Notes under the pieces: model-generated | Databases searched by the model: none | What the model saw: only the letters and a program-made list of their open reading frames with translations | What the model was told of the DNA's origin: nothing | Translations under genes and position numbers: made by a program | From: Anastatus disparis | Taxonomy: Eukaryota; Arthropoda; Insecta; Hymenoptera; Eupelmidae | Length of the DNA stretch: 64,000 nt | Assembly: GCA_017163975.1 (NCBI GenBank) | Contig: JAFFSR010000394.1 | Location: 335,001 to 399,000 of the forward strand | Direction of reading: 5' to 3' | Shown: in pieces, positions 12,380 through 22,741 of the stretch | Layout: the number at the start of each line of letters is the position of its first letter | How positions within the stretch are numbered: position 1 is the stretch's first letter

Positions 12380-12395
12380 TCACTTCCCCCCAACA
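12380..12395 (-). other. Polypurine tract of the minus-oriented LTR element
   Basis: On the minus strand TTGGGGGGAAGTGA lies directly before the LTR start TGTGGGG. Position and composition fit the plus-strand primer of LTR retrotransposons and set the orientation of the element. Confidence 0.7.
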
Positions 12396-12769
12396 ATTAA
12401 ATTTTTGTTAAGAGTAATTATTTATTTACAAAAGCGCAAAAAAATGCATATTTTATATCACAGATAGGTTAACAATTAGAGTCAGTCTTTTTTATACAAT
12501 ATAAATTATAAAACGCAATAACAATTAGATTAAAAAGATCGCAGTAACATTACAAATATCGCAGTTATTATCACAGCCTAAAATTTATAGTACATATGCA
12601 ATTATTTAACAATCATTGAAGGTTTACAAATTTTTTATTACAGTAAGAACTGTTAATACTTATTTGTTATTATTTTTGATTAGAAATCCTTTAGGATTTA
12701 CATATAGTTTGCAAAAATAAAATGCTTTATTACAGTGAATACTGTTAATATTTATTAGCTATTTATCGC
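12396..12769 (-). other. Non-coding 3' region of the pol-less LTR element
   Basis: A+T-rich, no reading frame. It runs up to the BEL target duplication ATCGC at 12765-12769. Confidence 0.5.
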
Positions 12770-13653
12770 TGTTGCGTCGCAACACAAATTTACGTAAAAA
12801 TCAAAAAACGATGATGAGCGGCAGCACTTATAGTCGCCTGTTCTCACCTCCCTTAAGTCAGCTCATAGACGAAAGGGGGGAGAGAACAGGGAGACTTTGC
12901 AAAAGCCGCGGAAATATAGTTTAGTATCAAGCGTGACCTCGCCTAGGGCGGTTTATTCAGTTTCGAGAGCAATCGGTTCTCTTCTTGAAAACATCTAGTT
13001 TTCTTCTTCAAAAGCGATCAGAAGCTTTTACTAGTGCGGACGAGTTTCCGTACAGCGACGAACGGTCGATTGCGAATCAACGCATCACCTTCGCCCACCT
13101 AAGCCGCGGCTATACAAATTTCATTGTGTCTTATTTCTTTTCTCTTTTTGCGTGCGTGCGTGCGAGTAAAATATAATCGTGCGGCAAATAGTGTGTAAAA
13201 TTATAGGAAATAAATCAAGGGTTTTTTATGCCACATGGCTTTTTCCCTTTATATTTGTGTATTTATTGAGTGAATCCTTTCCCGATAAATAAAGTGTAAA
13301 TCTTAGATAAAATCAATTAAAACAAAGCAACTACAACCGCAAGGTTAGTTGCTTTGTATCAGTAAATTCATCTAATTTCTCTTTACAAATTAATAGATCT
13401 TTGTGTGCAAAAATTAGTGGTAAAATCAAATACAGTGAAAATCTAAATTTAATTCAATTAAAAGATTCAAAGTTAAAATAAAATCAAGTGTCAATTCATT
13501 TTTATTCAAACAAGGGTAAATTCAAAATAAGATTAGTTAGGAAATTTCACGATTAGATAAAATTCAAAGGAAAAGAATCACGTTCTTTTCTTTCTAAAAC
13601 ATCCAACAAATTTAGTTAAAAAATTCGTTGGAAAAAGATTACGCGTCTTTTCA
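12770..13653 (+). repeat. 5' LTR of the BEL/Pao element
   Basis: Begins TGTTGCGTCGCAAC and ends GCGTCTTTTCA. A 63-residue open frame at 12985-13176 is repeated exactly in the other LTR but has no recognised family and is treated as chance. TGGTGCAATCCTGTGAAGTC follows the LTR directly at 13654 and is the candidate primer-binding site. Confidence 0.92.
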
Positions 13654-15413
13654 TGGTGCAATCCTGTGAAGTCAAAAATCACGATCCCCTGGTTTACGAA
13701 AAAATCATAACCGCTAAAGCGTTCGACGAACAAAGCGAATTCTCAGAAAGTCAAAACAGCGCCAGCCGGCGAGCATAGCTATAGATATACAAGCCACCGA
13801 GCAACGCCATCCCCGACAAAGGAGAGCTTCAACTTAGAGACTTCTAGGAAAATAAGATAAGTATTTTTGTACAATATACGAGGTAACAACATAATATTTT
13901 CTCAACTTCAAAATAATTTGAAAATTAATATCAAATCAAAATTTCATTTATTCAAATCTGAGATTCATAAATTAGTTTATTTCAAAACTTTTATTGTAGA
14001 AAACGTTTCTTTTAATTTATTTTTTGTTTATTAAAGTTTAAGACAACTTAACGTAAAACTTAAAATTTAATTTAAAAATTTTATTTTTCATTTGAAGTTT
14101 CATTTTGAAAAACTTTACATTTAAGCGAGAATTTTATTTATCAGTTTGGTTAGAAGAAATTTAGTTTCTAAGAAATATCAACGCACAAATAAAAATTAAA
14201 ATTGAAATTTATATTTTAATATTCCATTTAGCATTTTCAAAGAAAAATTCATCTCAGTCTAAAATATAACTTTCAGAAAGTTACATTGTTCAAACCAAAG
14301 TTTAGCATTAAAATAAAAGGTTCATTTTTAGAAAATCTTACACAATTTCAAAGTCTATTAAAATTAAATAGCAAATTAAAATTTTGTTTGTTGAATAAAT
14401 ATCATACATTTAAAATTTTTTACTTTTGAAAATTACACTTAAAATTTTTACTTTTGAAAATTGCATTTAAGTTAGAAATTTCTTTTTCAAAAATTTGTTC
14501 TTTTCATAAACTTAAGATTTAGCATCATAAAATTTAGTTCATAAAATTCTTTTTTTTGAAAGGTTAACAACAAAATAGAATATAGAATTTTATTTTACAA
14601 AGCACAAAAGGTTCTTTGTCTTACAAGCGAACATTTCTCAGATTGAGATCACGTGCTCTCAATGAGATAGAAAGTTGTCCTTTACGATTTTACGAAAGTA
14701 AGACGTAGCAACTTAAAACTATTTTTAAGAAAATTTTTATGAAAGATTAAGTTGTGTAGTGACGGCTCCTGGCTCAAGGGAGATTACGTTAGCTAGGTGA
14801 AACATAAATTCATCGATTTGCGAGAGGAAAAGCGAGTTGGTAAATTTATCCATTTTTTAAAAATAAATTTTAAATCTCATAAAGGTACATTAAATTTTGA
14901 ACAACTTCACATTTATTATTCAAGTAAATTTTGTTTCATAAATTAATTTATCGTTACATTTACATTTAATTTTAATTAAATTCATTATACATATCTGACT
15001 TCAAAATTGATTTCAAGTTAACTTTTTCACATTAGTTTTTTCTAAATTTAAATTTAAAATTAAATTTAATAAATTTTGCTTTGATTGTTTGTAACATTTA
15101 CTGTCAGTTTTACAGTTTGAGGTAATTCATGTAGCTAGGGTCGCTTTAAATAAAGGTTTCAAAACAACACTAGATAGTTCGAAAAAATTATCGCTGTTGC
15201 CCAAGCCGCGCCATTCGTGAGGAGGTTTCGTCGCACCAATAGTGACGGAATTCTCTTCGTGACAGTAAGAGCGCACGCACGGCGAAGGATCAGCGAAAAA
15301 TTCTGTTTCTTTTCAAAACAGCGGGCAGGTAGCAAGGTTTAACTAAAACAACATATAGTTGTATATTTTGACAATTTATTACTTAAACGCTTATTAAGTT
15401 TTACACTTTCAAA
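13654..15413 (+). other. Long non-coding leader of the BEL/Pao element
   Basis: About 1.76 kb of A+T-rich sequence between LTR and gag, without a coding frame. It begins with the putative primer-binding site. A less A+T-rich patch lies at about 15180-15330. Confidence 0.6.
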
Positions 15414-16661
15414 ATGAATGATCAAGAAGGAATAAATGTTGTGAATGCAAAGCTAGGGATTTTTAAAAAACAAATAAATGCGTTACAAACGTTCATATCA
15501 AGTCCCGACGCAGAATCGGAAAACATTAAACTACGTTTGGAACACTTATCAGACTTGTACGAAGATACACATGTAATGAAAGTTAAAGCAGTAGTTGCTA
15601 ATTTAGGTGATGAAATAATAAATGAATTTGAGGTAGTAGAAACAATGTATTATTCTACAGCAGCTTCGGCTAAGAAATTATGTCAAACTAACGAACCAAT
15701 AGCTAGTTCCACATTAAACAATTCTAACATCACTCTGACACGAAAACACACTTTACCGAAATTAACTGAAACAAAGGTACCAAAGTTTGATGGCAAATCA
15801 GAAGAATGGCTTGCTTTCAAAAACCTTTTCACTGCATTAGTACACTCCCGTGATGATTCAACTAATACAGTAAAACATGCACAGCTCTTAGACGCTCTTT
15901 CAGGTCCTGCTAAATTAAAAATAATAGAATTCGTGCCTAGTGAGGAAAATTACCCAAAGGCTTGGCAAGCCCTTCTAGATTTTTACGATCATAAAAGAAT
16001 AATCAGTAATAGACATTTAGACGCTATTTTAGATTTACCCGTAGTACCGAACGCAACTATAGAAGGCGTGTCATCTTTGTTAGACAAGATGCGTCAGCAT
16101 CAACATATTCTAAAACAGTTAGGTGAAGCTTCATTTGACAATATGTTAGTTAGGATAGCAGAGAGAAATCTACCACCAGGATTAAAAGGTAAATGGCAGG
16201 ATAGACTTAAATTAGATCAACTTCCTACAACAAAAGAAATGTACGAATTTTTACAGAGTAGCATTTTTAAGCTTCAATCTCTTGAAAATACAAAGAAACA
16301 CGATAAGACAAATTTAAAAAGAAACTCAAAGGATAGTGTAGGAGATTTTAGAACAAAAAGAGGTAGAGATTTTGTATTAGCAACTTCAGCATCAACAAGC
16401 AATAGGTTAGTTAGTTGTCCGAAGTGTAGGCAACCTCATGGGTTGTACAGATGTTCTGAATTCTTGGAATTAGATGTAGAACAGCGATGGCAATTTGCAA
16501 AATCACAACGAATCTGTTTTAATTGCTTAAGTAGACACCCTTTTCCTTGCACAAGTAAGGAAGGGTGCAAAACATGTCACAAACATCATCACACTTTGCT
16601 TCACGAGATTAAAAATAAAGAGCCAACACAAGTTACACAGTCAGACACTGCAGAGGTGTGA
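15414..16661 (+). CDS. gag: BEL/Pao Gag polyprotein (DUF1759, Cys/His-rich C-terminus)
   Basis: 415 residues starting at an ATG after the long leader (AAAATGAATGATCAAG). The first ~100 residues are helical and acidic. From about residue 110 the sequence LPKLTETKVPKFDGKSEEW starts a DUF1759 capsid-like domain running to about residue 265. Residues ~335-400 form a Cys/His cluster: CPKC, CSEF, CFNC, CKTCHKHHH, which fits the nucleocapsid zinc region of BEL Gag. Gag would form the retrotransposon particle and bind its RNA. The frame is uninterrupted, unlike the pol that follows. It ends in TGA at 16659-16661, overlapping the protease frame, which is -1 relative to gag. Most BEL elements have one continuous gag-pol frame, so the shift is either decay or a programmed event. 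Family assignment is firm. Confidence 0.93.
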   Translation: MNDQEGINVVNAKLGIFKKQINALQTFISSPDAESENIKLRLEHLSDLYEDTHVMKVKAVVANLGDEIINEFEVVETMYYSTAASAKKLCQTNEPIASSTLNNSNITLTRKHTLPKLTETKVPKFDGKSEEWLAFKNLFTALVHSRDDSTNTVKHAQLLDALSGPAKLKIIEFVPSEENYPKAWQALLDFYDHKRIISNRHLDAILDLPVVPNATIEGVSSLLDKMRQHQHILKQLGEASFDNMLVRIAERNLPPGLKGKWQDRLKLDQLPTTKEMYEFLQSSIFKLQSLENTKKHDKTNLKRNSKDSVGDFRTKRGRDFVLATSASTSNRLVSCPKCRQPHGLYRCSEFLELDVEQRWQFAKSQRICFNCLSRHPFPCTSKEGCKTCHKHHHTLLHEIKNKEPTQVTQSDTAEV

Positions 16662-17160
16662 ATAGACTATCAATCATACTTATCGGTAGCTTTCCTTTAG
16701 AATCCAACTTAATGACTACAGCTGTAGTCAAAATTCAAAATAAAGAAGGAAACTTCATTGCGGCTCGCGCTTTATTAGACTCTTGTTCCACAATTAATCT
16801 TATTACAGAAACTCTTGCAAATTCTTTAAATTTAAATAATCATTATTATTCAATTGATGTAGGGGCAATTAATGGGTTATGTACTCTTTCAAAGCATTAC
16901 GTAAAATCAACTACTCAATCAAATTACAATCAGTCTAAATATCAACTTAGTTTTTTAATTGTACCGAGCATAACGGACACAATACCCAATGAAGTTTTTT
17001 CCTCGTGACTTATTGAACATACCTAAGAACATTCCTTTAACTAATCCTCGATTTCACATACCAAACCACATAGATACTTTATTAACATCAAATGTAACAC
17101 GTTCTAATCTATCTATAAATCAAATAAAACTTGAACACACTAACCTCTAAATTACATTAC
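16658..17160 (+). pseudogene. BEL/Pao aspartic protease region (DUF1758), frameshifted
   Basis: The frame is open at 16658-17008 and starts directly at the gag stop without an ATG (GTG), so it would need frameshifting from gag. It contains ARALLDSCSTINLITETLA, matching the retropepsin active-site region, with DSC in place of the usual DSG or DTG. After NEVFSS the frame stops at 17006-17008. A one-base shift restores the expected continuation (RDLLNIPKNIPLTNPRFHIP and following) up to about 17150. This is the processing protease part of BEL Pol. Frameshift and downstream deletion make it non-functional as a polyprotein. Confidence 0.85.
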
Positions 17161-18048
17161 ATAAAATGAGTTTTAGGTTGGATAATAGCAGGTGGAATCA
17201 ATAATAAAATTTAGGACAAAGAAGTTAGCTATAATGTAATTAAATTAGTTAGACTAGTAAAACAATTCTGGTTTATAGAAACTTTGAATAAAACACAATT
17301 AGATCTAGGGAAAACGTAGCTTGCAAGCAGCATTATGTTGCTCACACCAAAGGAGATAATTTAGGAAGGTATATTGTTAGGCTTCTATTTAGAGATAGTA
17401 AATTTAACTTAGGTGAATCAGAAAATACAAGCAGTAGACAACCAAGTTAGTTGGCGTTACGTTCGATCAGAGGACAACCCAGCTGATGCATTGTCAAGAC
17501 GACAATTGCCTTCAGACTTTAAAAAAATCAACTTTGGTTCTTAGGGCCGAAATGGTTAGCACAATCAGGAAATACATAGCCAGAATTAGTAAAAACGATT
17601 AGTTTAGAAATTTTAGGTACAACTGGAGAAAAATGTTTTGAGAGGTAACAATTTAACTCATAAACAACTTAAGATTTTTATATAGAAATATACACATTTT
17701 AAATTTGCGACTATTGTATGCAATCTCTGCTGATCTTAATGATCATTTAGTAATAACATTAGCACATTTTCTTGTAGGTAGACCATTCAATTTCTTACCA
17801 GAAAAACATTTGTTTTTAGTTTCAGATAACAAACTATCAGCTTGCAATTTCATTGCAAGGGCTTGTCAACATTTTTTGGGCCCACTGGCATCAGGAATAA
17901 TTATCCAAATTACAAATCTAAACAAAATGGTATTGTCTTGGAAGTCTCTCCCGGGGACGGCGGCATCGCTCGAGTGGCTTCTGTCAAGGCCAACACTGGC
18001 GTTTATCAGCGTAACATCACAAGACTTTGTCTTTCACCTGTATATTGA
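17161..18048 (+). pseudogene. Collapsed BEL/Pao pol: RT lost, integrase C-terminus retained
   Basis: Short pieces in several frames can be read. About 17180-17210 gives WIIAGGINNK (end of the protease-linker region). About 17360-17410 gives RLLFRDSKFNLGESEN (normally just before the reverse transcriptase). About 17440-17510 gives VSWRYVRSEDNPADALSRR (after RNase H). About 17705-17830 gives LAHFLVGRPFNFLPEK (integrase C-terminal region), and 17930-18048 gives EVSPGDGGIARVASVK to RNITRLCLSPVY (the DUF5641-like end of pol). The reverse transcriptase palm, RNase H and integrase DDE core are absent, so about two thirds of pol has been deleted. Frames 17705-18142 and 17842-18048 together carry the tail. 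Confidence 0.82.
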
Positions 18049-18139
18049 ATCTTTGATTCATGTTTCATATCTGTACATATCTATTTTTGTTGTAAAAAAC
18101 GAAAAAATTAACACGAATTCAACTTGCGAATATTGCGAA

Positions 18140-18345
18140 TAAAATCAATCAGCAACAGTCACTCCAAAGGAAACTGCAATCATTTGTAAAACTTGCATTC
18201 AGCAAAACAGTCACTCCAAAGGAAACTGCAATCATTTGTAAAACTTGCGATCAGCGACGTAGTCACTCCAAAGGAAACTGCGCTCATTTATAAAACTTGC
18301 GATCAATGACGTAGTCACTCCACAGGAAACTACGCTCAAACATAT
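18140..18345 (+). repeat. 52-bp tandem repeat, four copies, before the BEL 3' LTR
   Basis: GTCACTCCAAAGGAAACTGC recurs at 18158, 18210 and 18262, with a variant at 18314, an exact 52-bp spacing. Intervening words are CATTTGTAAAACTTGC and ATCAGCGACGTA. Non-coding; lies between the pol end and the 3' LTR. Confidence 0.9.
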
Positions 18346-18498
18346 TTGTTTAGTCAAACACTTGTCAAATACCAATTAATGTAAATTTAAATTTTAGGTT
18401 AGTTGCGAAATCGAAGCTTCGATCTAGTTTAACTCATTTCATTTACTACAAAATCAATTTTAACATAAAACTTTATTTTGCAGCTTGCGCCCGCAGTA

Positions 18499-19382
18499 TG
18501 TTGCGTCGCAACACAAATTTACGTAAAAATCAAAAAACGATGATGAGCGGCAGCACTTATTGTCGCCTGTTCTCACCTCCCTTAAGTCAGCTCATAGACG
18601 AAAGGGGGGAGAGAACAGGGAGACTTTGCAAAAGCCGCGGAAATATAGTTTAGTATCAAGCGTGACCTCGCCTAGGGCGGTTTATTCAGTTTCGAGAGCA
18701 ATCGGTTCTCTTCTTGAAAACATCTAGTTTTCTTCTTCAAAAGCGATCAGAAGCTTTTACTAGTGCGGACGAGTTTCCGTACAGCGACGAACGGTCGATT
18801 GCGAATCAACGCATCACCTTCGCCCACCTAAGCCGCGGCTATACAAATTTCATTGTGTCTTATTTCTTTTCTCTTTTTGCGTGCGTGCGTGCGAGTAAAA
18901 TATAATCGTGCGGCAAATAGTGTGTAAAATTATAGGAAATAAATCAAGGGTTTTTTATGCCACATGGCTTTTTCCCTTTATATTTGTGTATTTATTGAGT
19001 GAATCCTTTCCCGATAAATAAAGTGTAAATCTTAGATAAAATCAATTAAAACAAAGCAACTACAACCGCAAGGTTAGTTGCTTTGTATCAGTAAATTCAT
19101 CTAATTTCTCTTTACAAATTAATAGATCTTTGTGTGCAAAAATTAGTGGTAAAATCAAATACAGTGAAAATCTAAATTTAATTCAATTAAAAGATTCAAA
19201 GTTAAAATAAAATCAAGTGTCAATTCATTTTTATTCAAACAAGGGTAAATTCAAAATAAGATTAGTTAGGAAATTTCACGATTAGATAAAATTCAAAGGA
19301 AAAGAATCACGTTCTTTTCTTTCTAAAACATCCAACAAATTTAGTTAAAAAATTCGTTGGAAAAAGATTACGCGTCTTTTCA
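18499..19382 (+). repeat. 3' LTR of the BEL/Pao element
   Basis: 884 bp, collinear with 12770-13653 and almost identical. No obvious purine tract precedes it (GCTTGCGCCCGCAGTA), which is unusual. Confidence 0.92.
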
Positions 19383-19387
19383 ATCGC

Positions 19388-20121
19388 TATTAATGATTAA
19401 TTCACTTAAAAGTGCAGTGAAAAGGAATTACTTATGAGATTGCGCTACACACAAAAATAGTACGCACGGAACAAGTTTAGTGCTTGTTACATATTGCTTT
19501 AAGGTACTTGAGTATATTATATATTGTGCACTTATGGTGCTTTACTTTCAAGTATGAGCTCTATTATGTACTACATTAAGTTCGCTGTGAAATATTACAA
19601 AAGATTTACATAATTGCAGAATTTTGCGCATTAGTTATTGCAGTCAAATGCACTATGACGTTGCAAGTTAATGTGTACAACTCGCTTGATTATAATTTGT
19701 TGATAAGAATGGTTGATGCATTATATAGTTTTTCAACTTGTCAAGATAATTATTACTTATTAAATTAAGTAGCATCAATTTATTATAATACAAATTGCTT
19801 ATTGGCGCATGCTAAGTTGCATGAATCAAAAATAAGGTGTACATTATGAAAATCAGAGTGCATTATCAATATTATAATTGACTAATTGAAATTTTAAGAA
19901 GTGCACTTGACTGTTACGAAAATCTTACATGCGTGAATTTACTTTATATAAGAGAAGAAATGCGTTGCCTAGAACGCAAAAGAATATAACATATATGACT
20001 CTACTGATAAAGAGTTAATAAAAAAAATGTAATAATGTAAAAAAAAAAAAAAAAATGAAACAAGAAAAAATAAACTAGATAATTAACTATCGCGCATTTA
20101 CAAAAGTGTAAGTGAGAGAAG
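19388..20121 (-). other. Non-coding part of the pol-less LTR element
   Basis: A+T-rich, starting directly after the BEL target duplication. A 14-15 base A run lies at about 20041-20055. No coding frame on either strand. Confidence 0.5.
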
Positions 20122-20827
20122 CTAGAGAATAGATAGAAGAACATTTTGGTTAGTTATACTTAAATATTTCGCATGGAGGTATTTAACCTCTCCCAAATCT
20201 CTAGCGGTATTTAGCCTACGCTTTTTGTATAATTTCGAAGGTGAGTGCGAGGCCTTACGTACATATTTAACCGATATTTGATCGCGAAACCTAACCTTCT
20301 TGTCTACTTCCCCATTCTCTACTGAAATCGAATTGATTTTATTTCTTTTTAGGATGTTTGGGATAAATTTTTTCTTTTCAGGTACTTTACAGAGGGAGTT
20401 AGCTGTGGATGAATGATAGAGGAAAGGATTGTCTTTATTAAGGGTGGAAGTCTCTAAAGCTTCTACGCATTCCGGTGCATTAATAATCTGATTACTTTGA
20501 GTTATTTCCGGAAGCGCGCTTTCATCCATTATCCTATCACTAGTCGCTTGAATGTCGCTGCTAACGCCGCGATCATCCCCCCCCCCCCGGCGACAACTCG
20601 TCCATGTCATCATTTCTATGTATAAGAAATACGGGATTCGGCAACAAAATCTGATTTACCGACATGAGATAGCTCTTGGCCATGTGTTCCGACTGCACAG
20701 GGTGCAGAGTCATTTTATGGACGAGTAGTCTCAGAGGAGGAAAAAATACTTTTCCTAATTTATGTAAGGTGCAGCCCGAGAAAAATCCTCTCTTTAAATT
20801 TAAAAAGAAAAACGAATTTATATTCAA
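20122..20827 (-). pseudogene. Unrecognised protein of the pol-less LTR element, frameshifted at a G12 run
   Basis: Two minus-strand frames abut: 20573-20827 (84 aa, ending DELSPGGGG) and 20122-20613 (163 aa, containing GGGDDRGVSSDIQATSD). They overlap at a run of 12 G (plus-strand C run at 20577-20588). A small length change in this run would join them into one frame of about 230 residues. Its C-terminal part is basic and polar (KVRFRDQISVKYVRKASHSP, KLYKKRRLNTARDLGE). I see no zinc knuckle, protease, transmembrane segment or known domain. It is the only long minus-strand frame in the element. Possible identities are a derived Gag, an accessory protein or a captured host segment; I cannot decide. 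Confidence 0.45.
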
Positions 20828-22441
20828 AAGGCGTCTCGCGCAATCAGATCGACATCCGCGTGCTCAGCGTAAGAGACCTCCAGCGGTCGACGCCTGACAC
20901 ACACAGAAGTCTCCCAGCGCGCAAGCGTGAACAAAACGCGTACTCGACGTTGTCAAGCCGACCTTCCGGCGCTGGTGTAAAGGGCCAAGCACCGAGAAGC
21001 CTTCCTTCCCGCGCGAGTGAGAAATCAGAGAGAATGTCTCACGTGACCGACTATCCGATAAGAGCAATTGCGGGTTTCTCGTCTATTACCACGTCAAAAT
21101 AATATAGAAAAAACTCTTGGCACTCACACTACTCTCGATAGTCCCCGTTTGAGATCCGAAGGAATCGACGAAGGAGCTTTCTTAAGCAATGCCAGCGCCT
21201 CGAGTTAGAGTGAGATTTTCTCACAATATATTAAAGAAAAATATGTATAATTTAAAATGTATTAAAATTTTAGGACGAGAAATCCTCAGTTGTGCACAAT
21301 TAAAGTTTTATAGATTAAAAGATATGTGTATAAAAAATGAAAAAATATATGTATATATAGACAAAAATACAAATAAAATATATAATAGATAAATAAAAAT
21401 TAAATACGACATAAATATGTACGACTAGTTTTATATTGTACTTCAGAGAACTTTAAATAAAATTTTGTACTAACTTAAACTATACTAATGAGTCTGAAAT
21501 CGGTTCTTTCGTTAAAAATTTTCGTACGCAAATATAAAATCAATGCTAGTTAGTTTAGAAAGAAAAACCGACTCCTCGCACTCCGCACTCGCTTAATATT
21601 AAAATGATGTTCTTCCGTTGACCTTGAGGTAGTTTACTTTAGGTTATAAATTTCGACCGTTAGACTCAAAAACACGCATTTGCCCAATTTGAAACTAGCC
21701 GTTTCTTTGTGAAGCAAAATTGCGTAGTTACCGGATGAAAAGGATTTGTATGCTGGACACAATGTGTACATAGCCTGTAACGTGTGTCTTGGGGCATCAA
21801 ATTCCTTGAGATAATTTATTTTGTTACTTTAAGAGATATAACGCGAGCGAAAATTTTCAAACGCCAGACATAATGCGTGCATAGCCTACAACGCGTGTCA
21901 AAGGCGTGCCTTTTCACTAAAGTGATATATTTAATTTTCTCGCGATCTCACAATTTTAAATGGCCACAACACGCACTGCCATGAAAAGAAAATTTTCTTG
22001 AGGCTAGGCGTGTACTTGACAAAATGGCGCCACGTGGCCAGAATTTTCTAGAAATAAAATTCTACTACGCGAATATTTGCACATACATAATTTTTGCTGG
22101 TGCAATCGCGATTTTAATAAAATATATATAAAAAAGAGTGCACTTCAGCAACTCCCACTACCTCTTTAGTAGAACCTGCGATGCTCTGGACAAAGACGCT
22201 GAGGCGAAGGCCGCAAGAAAAGCGTCTCCTACTTGAAGCAAACAAAGGTCGTACGATGATGCGGGCGCGATACTCCGCTTCTCCGGCCCCAAAAACTCCT
22301 GGTGCGTGAATCATCGACGAGAAAGGCAGCAAGGTCAGTGCTTAGCCAGCACAGAGAAGAATACAAGATGGCGGATTTTCGAGGCGTCCCCCTTGGTCCG
22401 TGACTTGTTGAGAAAATGGCTGCCATGTCGCCGCTGAAGAC
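20828..22441 (-). other. Leader region of the pol-less LTR element
   Basis: Markedly less A+T-rich than its surroundings at 20850-21200 and 22140-22440. Small overlapping frames on both strands have no recognised family. In element orientation this is the 5' leader between the primer-binding site and the single long frame, the place where packaging signals would be expected. Confidence 0.5.
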
Positions 22442-22457
22442 AGTCGGGATCACCAGT
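22442..22457 (-). other. Primer-binding site of the pol-less LTR element
   Basis: On the minus strand the LTR ends GGCATTACA and is followed, after two bases (AC), by TGGTGATCCCGACTG. The TGG start and position fit a tRNA 3'-end complement; the tRNA species was not determined. Confidence 0.65.
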
Positions 22458-22741
22458 TGTAATGCCTGAGGTGGCACTGTATATATAAGTAATGCAGAAG
22501 GAGATGGGATCTGGAAAATAAGTTACAACTATATAAGCTTAACTATAGGTTTATTATATAGCCAAAGCGACTGAGCGCAATGGCTGGCGGAGTAAGACTG
22601 AAGTACAAGCAAGCAGTCTCGAAGCTGCTTCTTCCTCGTCTGATATGAGCCTGCGCAAAGGCGTTCTCATGTATACGCTGACATGTGTATTGGTGCGCTT
22701 ACAGCGCCGTACGCATACATACAAGTGTGAGTGTCCCCACA
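22458..22741 (-). repeat. 5' LTR of the pol-less LTR element
   Basis: 284 bp partner of 12096-12379. Followed on the right by the target duplication and resumed satellite sequence. Confidence 0.9.

Larger units (their letters stand above)
12770..19382 (+). mobile_element. BEL/Pao LTR retrotransposon, internally deleted
   Basis: Direct LTRs of 884 bp at 12770-13653 and 18499-19382 (offset 5,729 throughout, no indel) flanked by the 5-bp duplication ATCGC at 12765-12769 and 19383-19387. The order is LTR, long leader, gag, aspartic protease region, collapsed pol, integrase C-terminal remnant, 52-bp tandem repeat, LTR. Gag and protease are of the BEL/Pao type (DUF1759 and DUF1758-like). The reverse transcriptase core is missing. 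I noticed only one LTR mismatch (A/T near 12831 versus 18560), so insertion is very recent although the copy cannot be autonomous. It sits inside the minus-oriented LTR element. Confidence 0.93.
12096..22741 (-). mobile_element. LTR retrotransposon, minus orientation, pol-less, split by a BEL element
   Basis: Direct LTRs of 284 bp at 12096-12379 and 22458-22741, with TG...CA ends on either strand reading, flanked by AGACG (12091-12095; 22741-22745, one base shared with the LTR end). The empty site GAATAGACGTGTTTTTAAT occurs elsewhere in the satellite, confirming insertion. In minus orientation a plausible primer-binding site (TGGTGATCCCGACTG) follows the 22.7-kb LTR and a purine-rich tract (TTGGGGGGAAGTGA) precedes the 12.1-kb LTR. 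Without the nested BEL element the unit is about 4.0 kb. No protease, reverse transcriptase or integrase was seen, so it resembles a large non-autonomous derivative dependent on proteins in trans. The LTRs differ at about seven positions. Confidence 0.85.

Noticed and set aside
12985..13176. 63-residue frame present identically at 18714-18905
   Set aside because: The identity is explained by the two BEL LTRs; no domain, and LTRs are normally non-coding.
20676..21102. Overlapping plus-strand frames in the pol-less LTR element
   Set aside because: They are antisense to the element's orientation (set by primer site and purine tract), overlap each other, and have no family.
22229..22477. 82-residue minus-strand frame with an ATG next to the primer-binding site as a gag start
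   Set aside because: It overlaps the LTR end and another minus frame (22114-22332); no capsid or nucleocapsid motif, better seen as leader.
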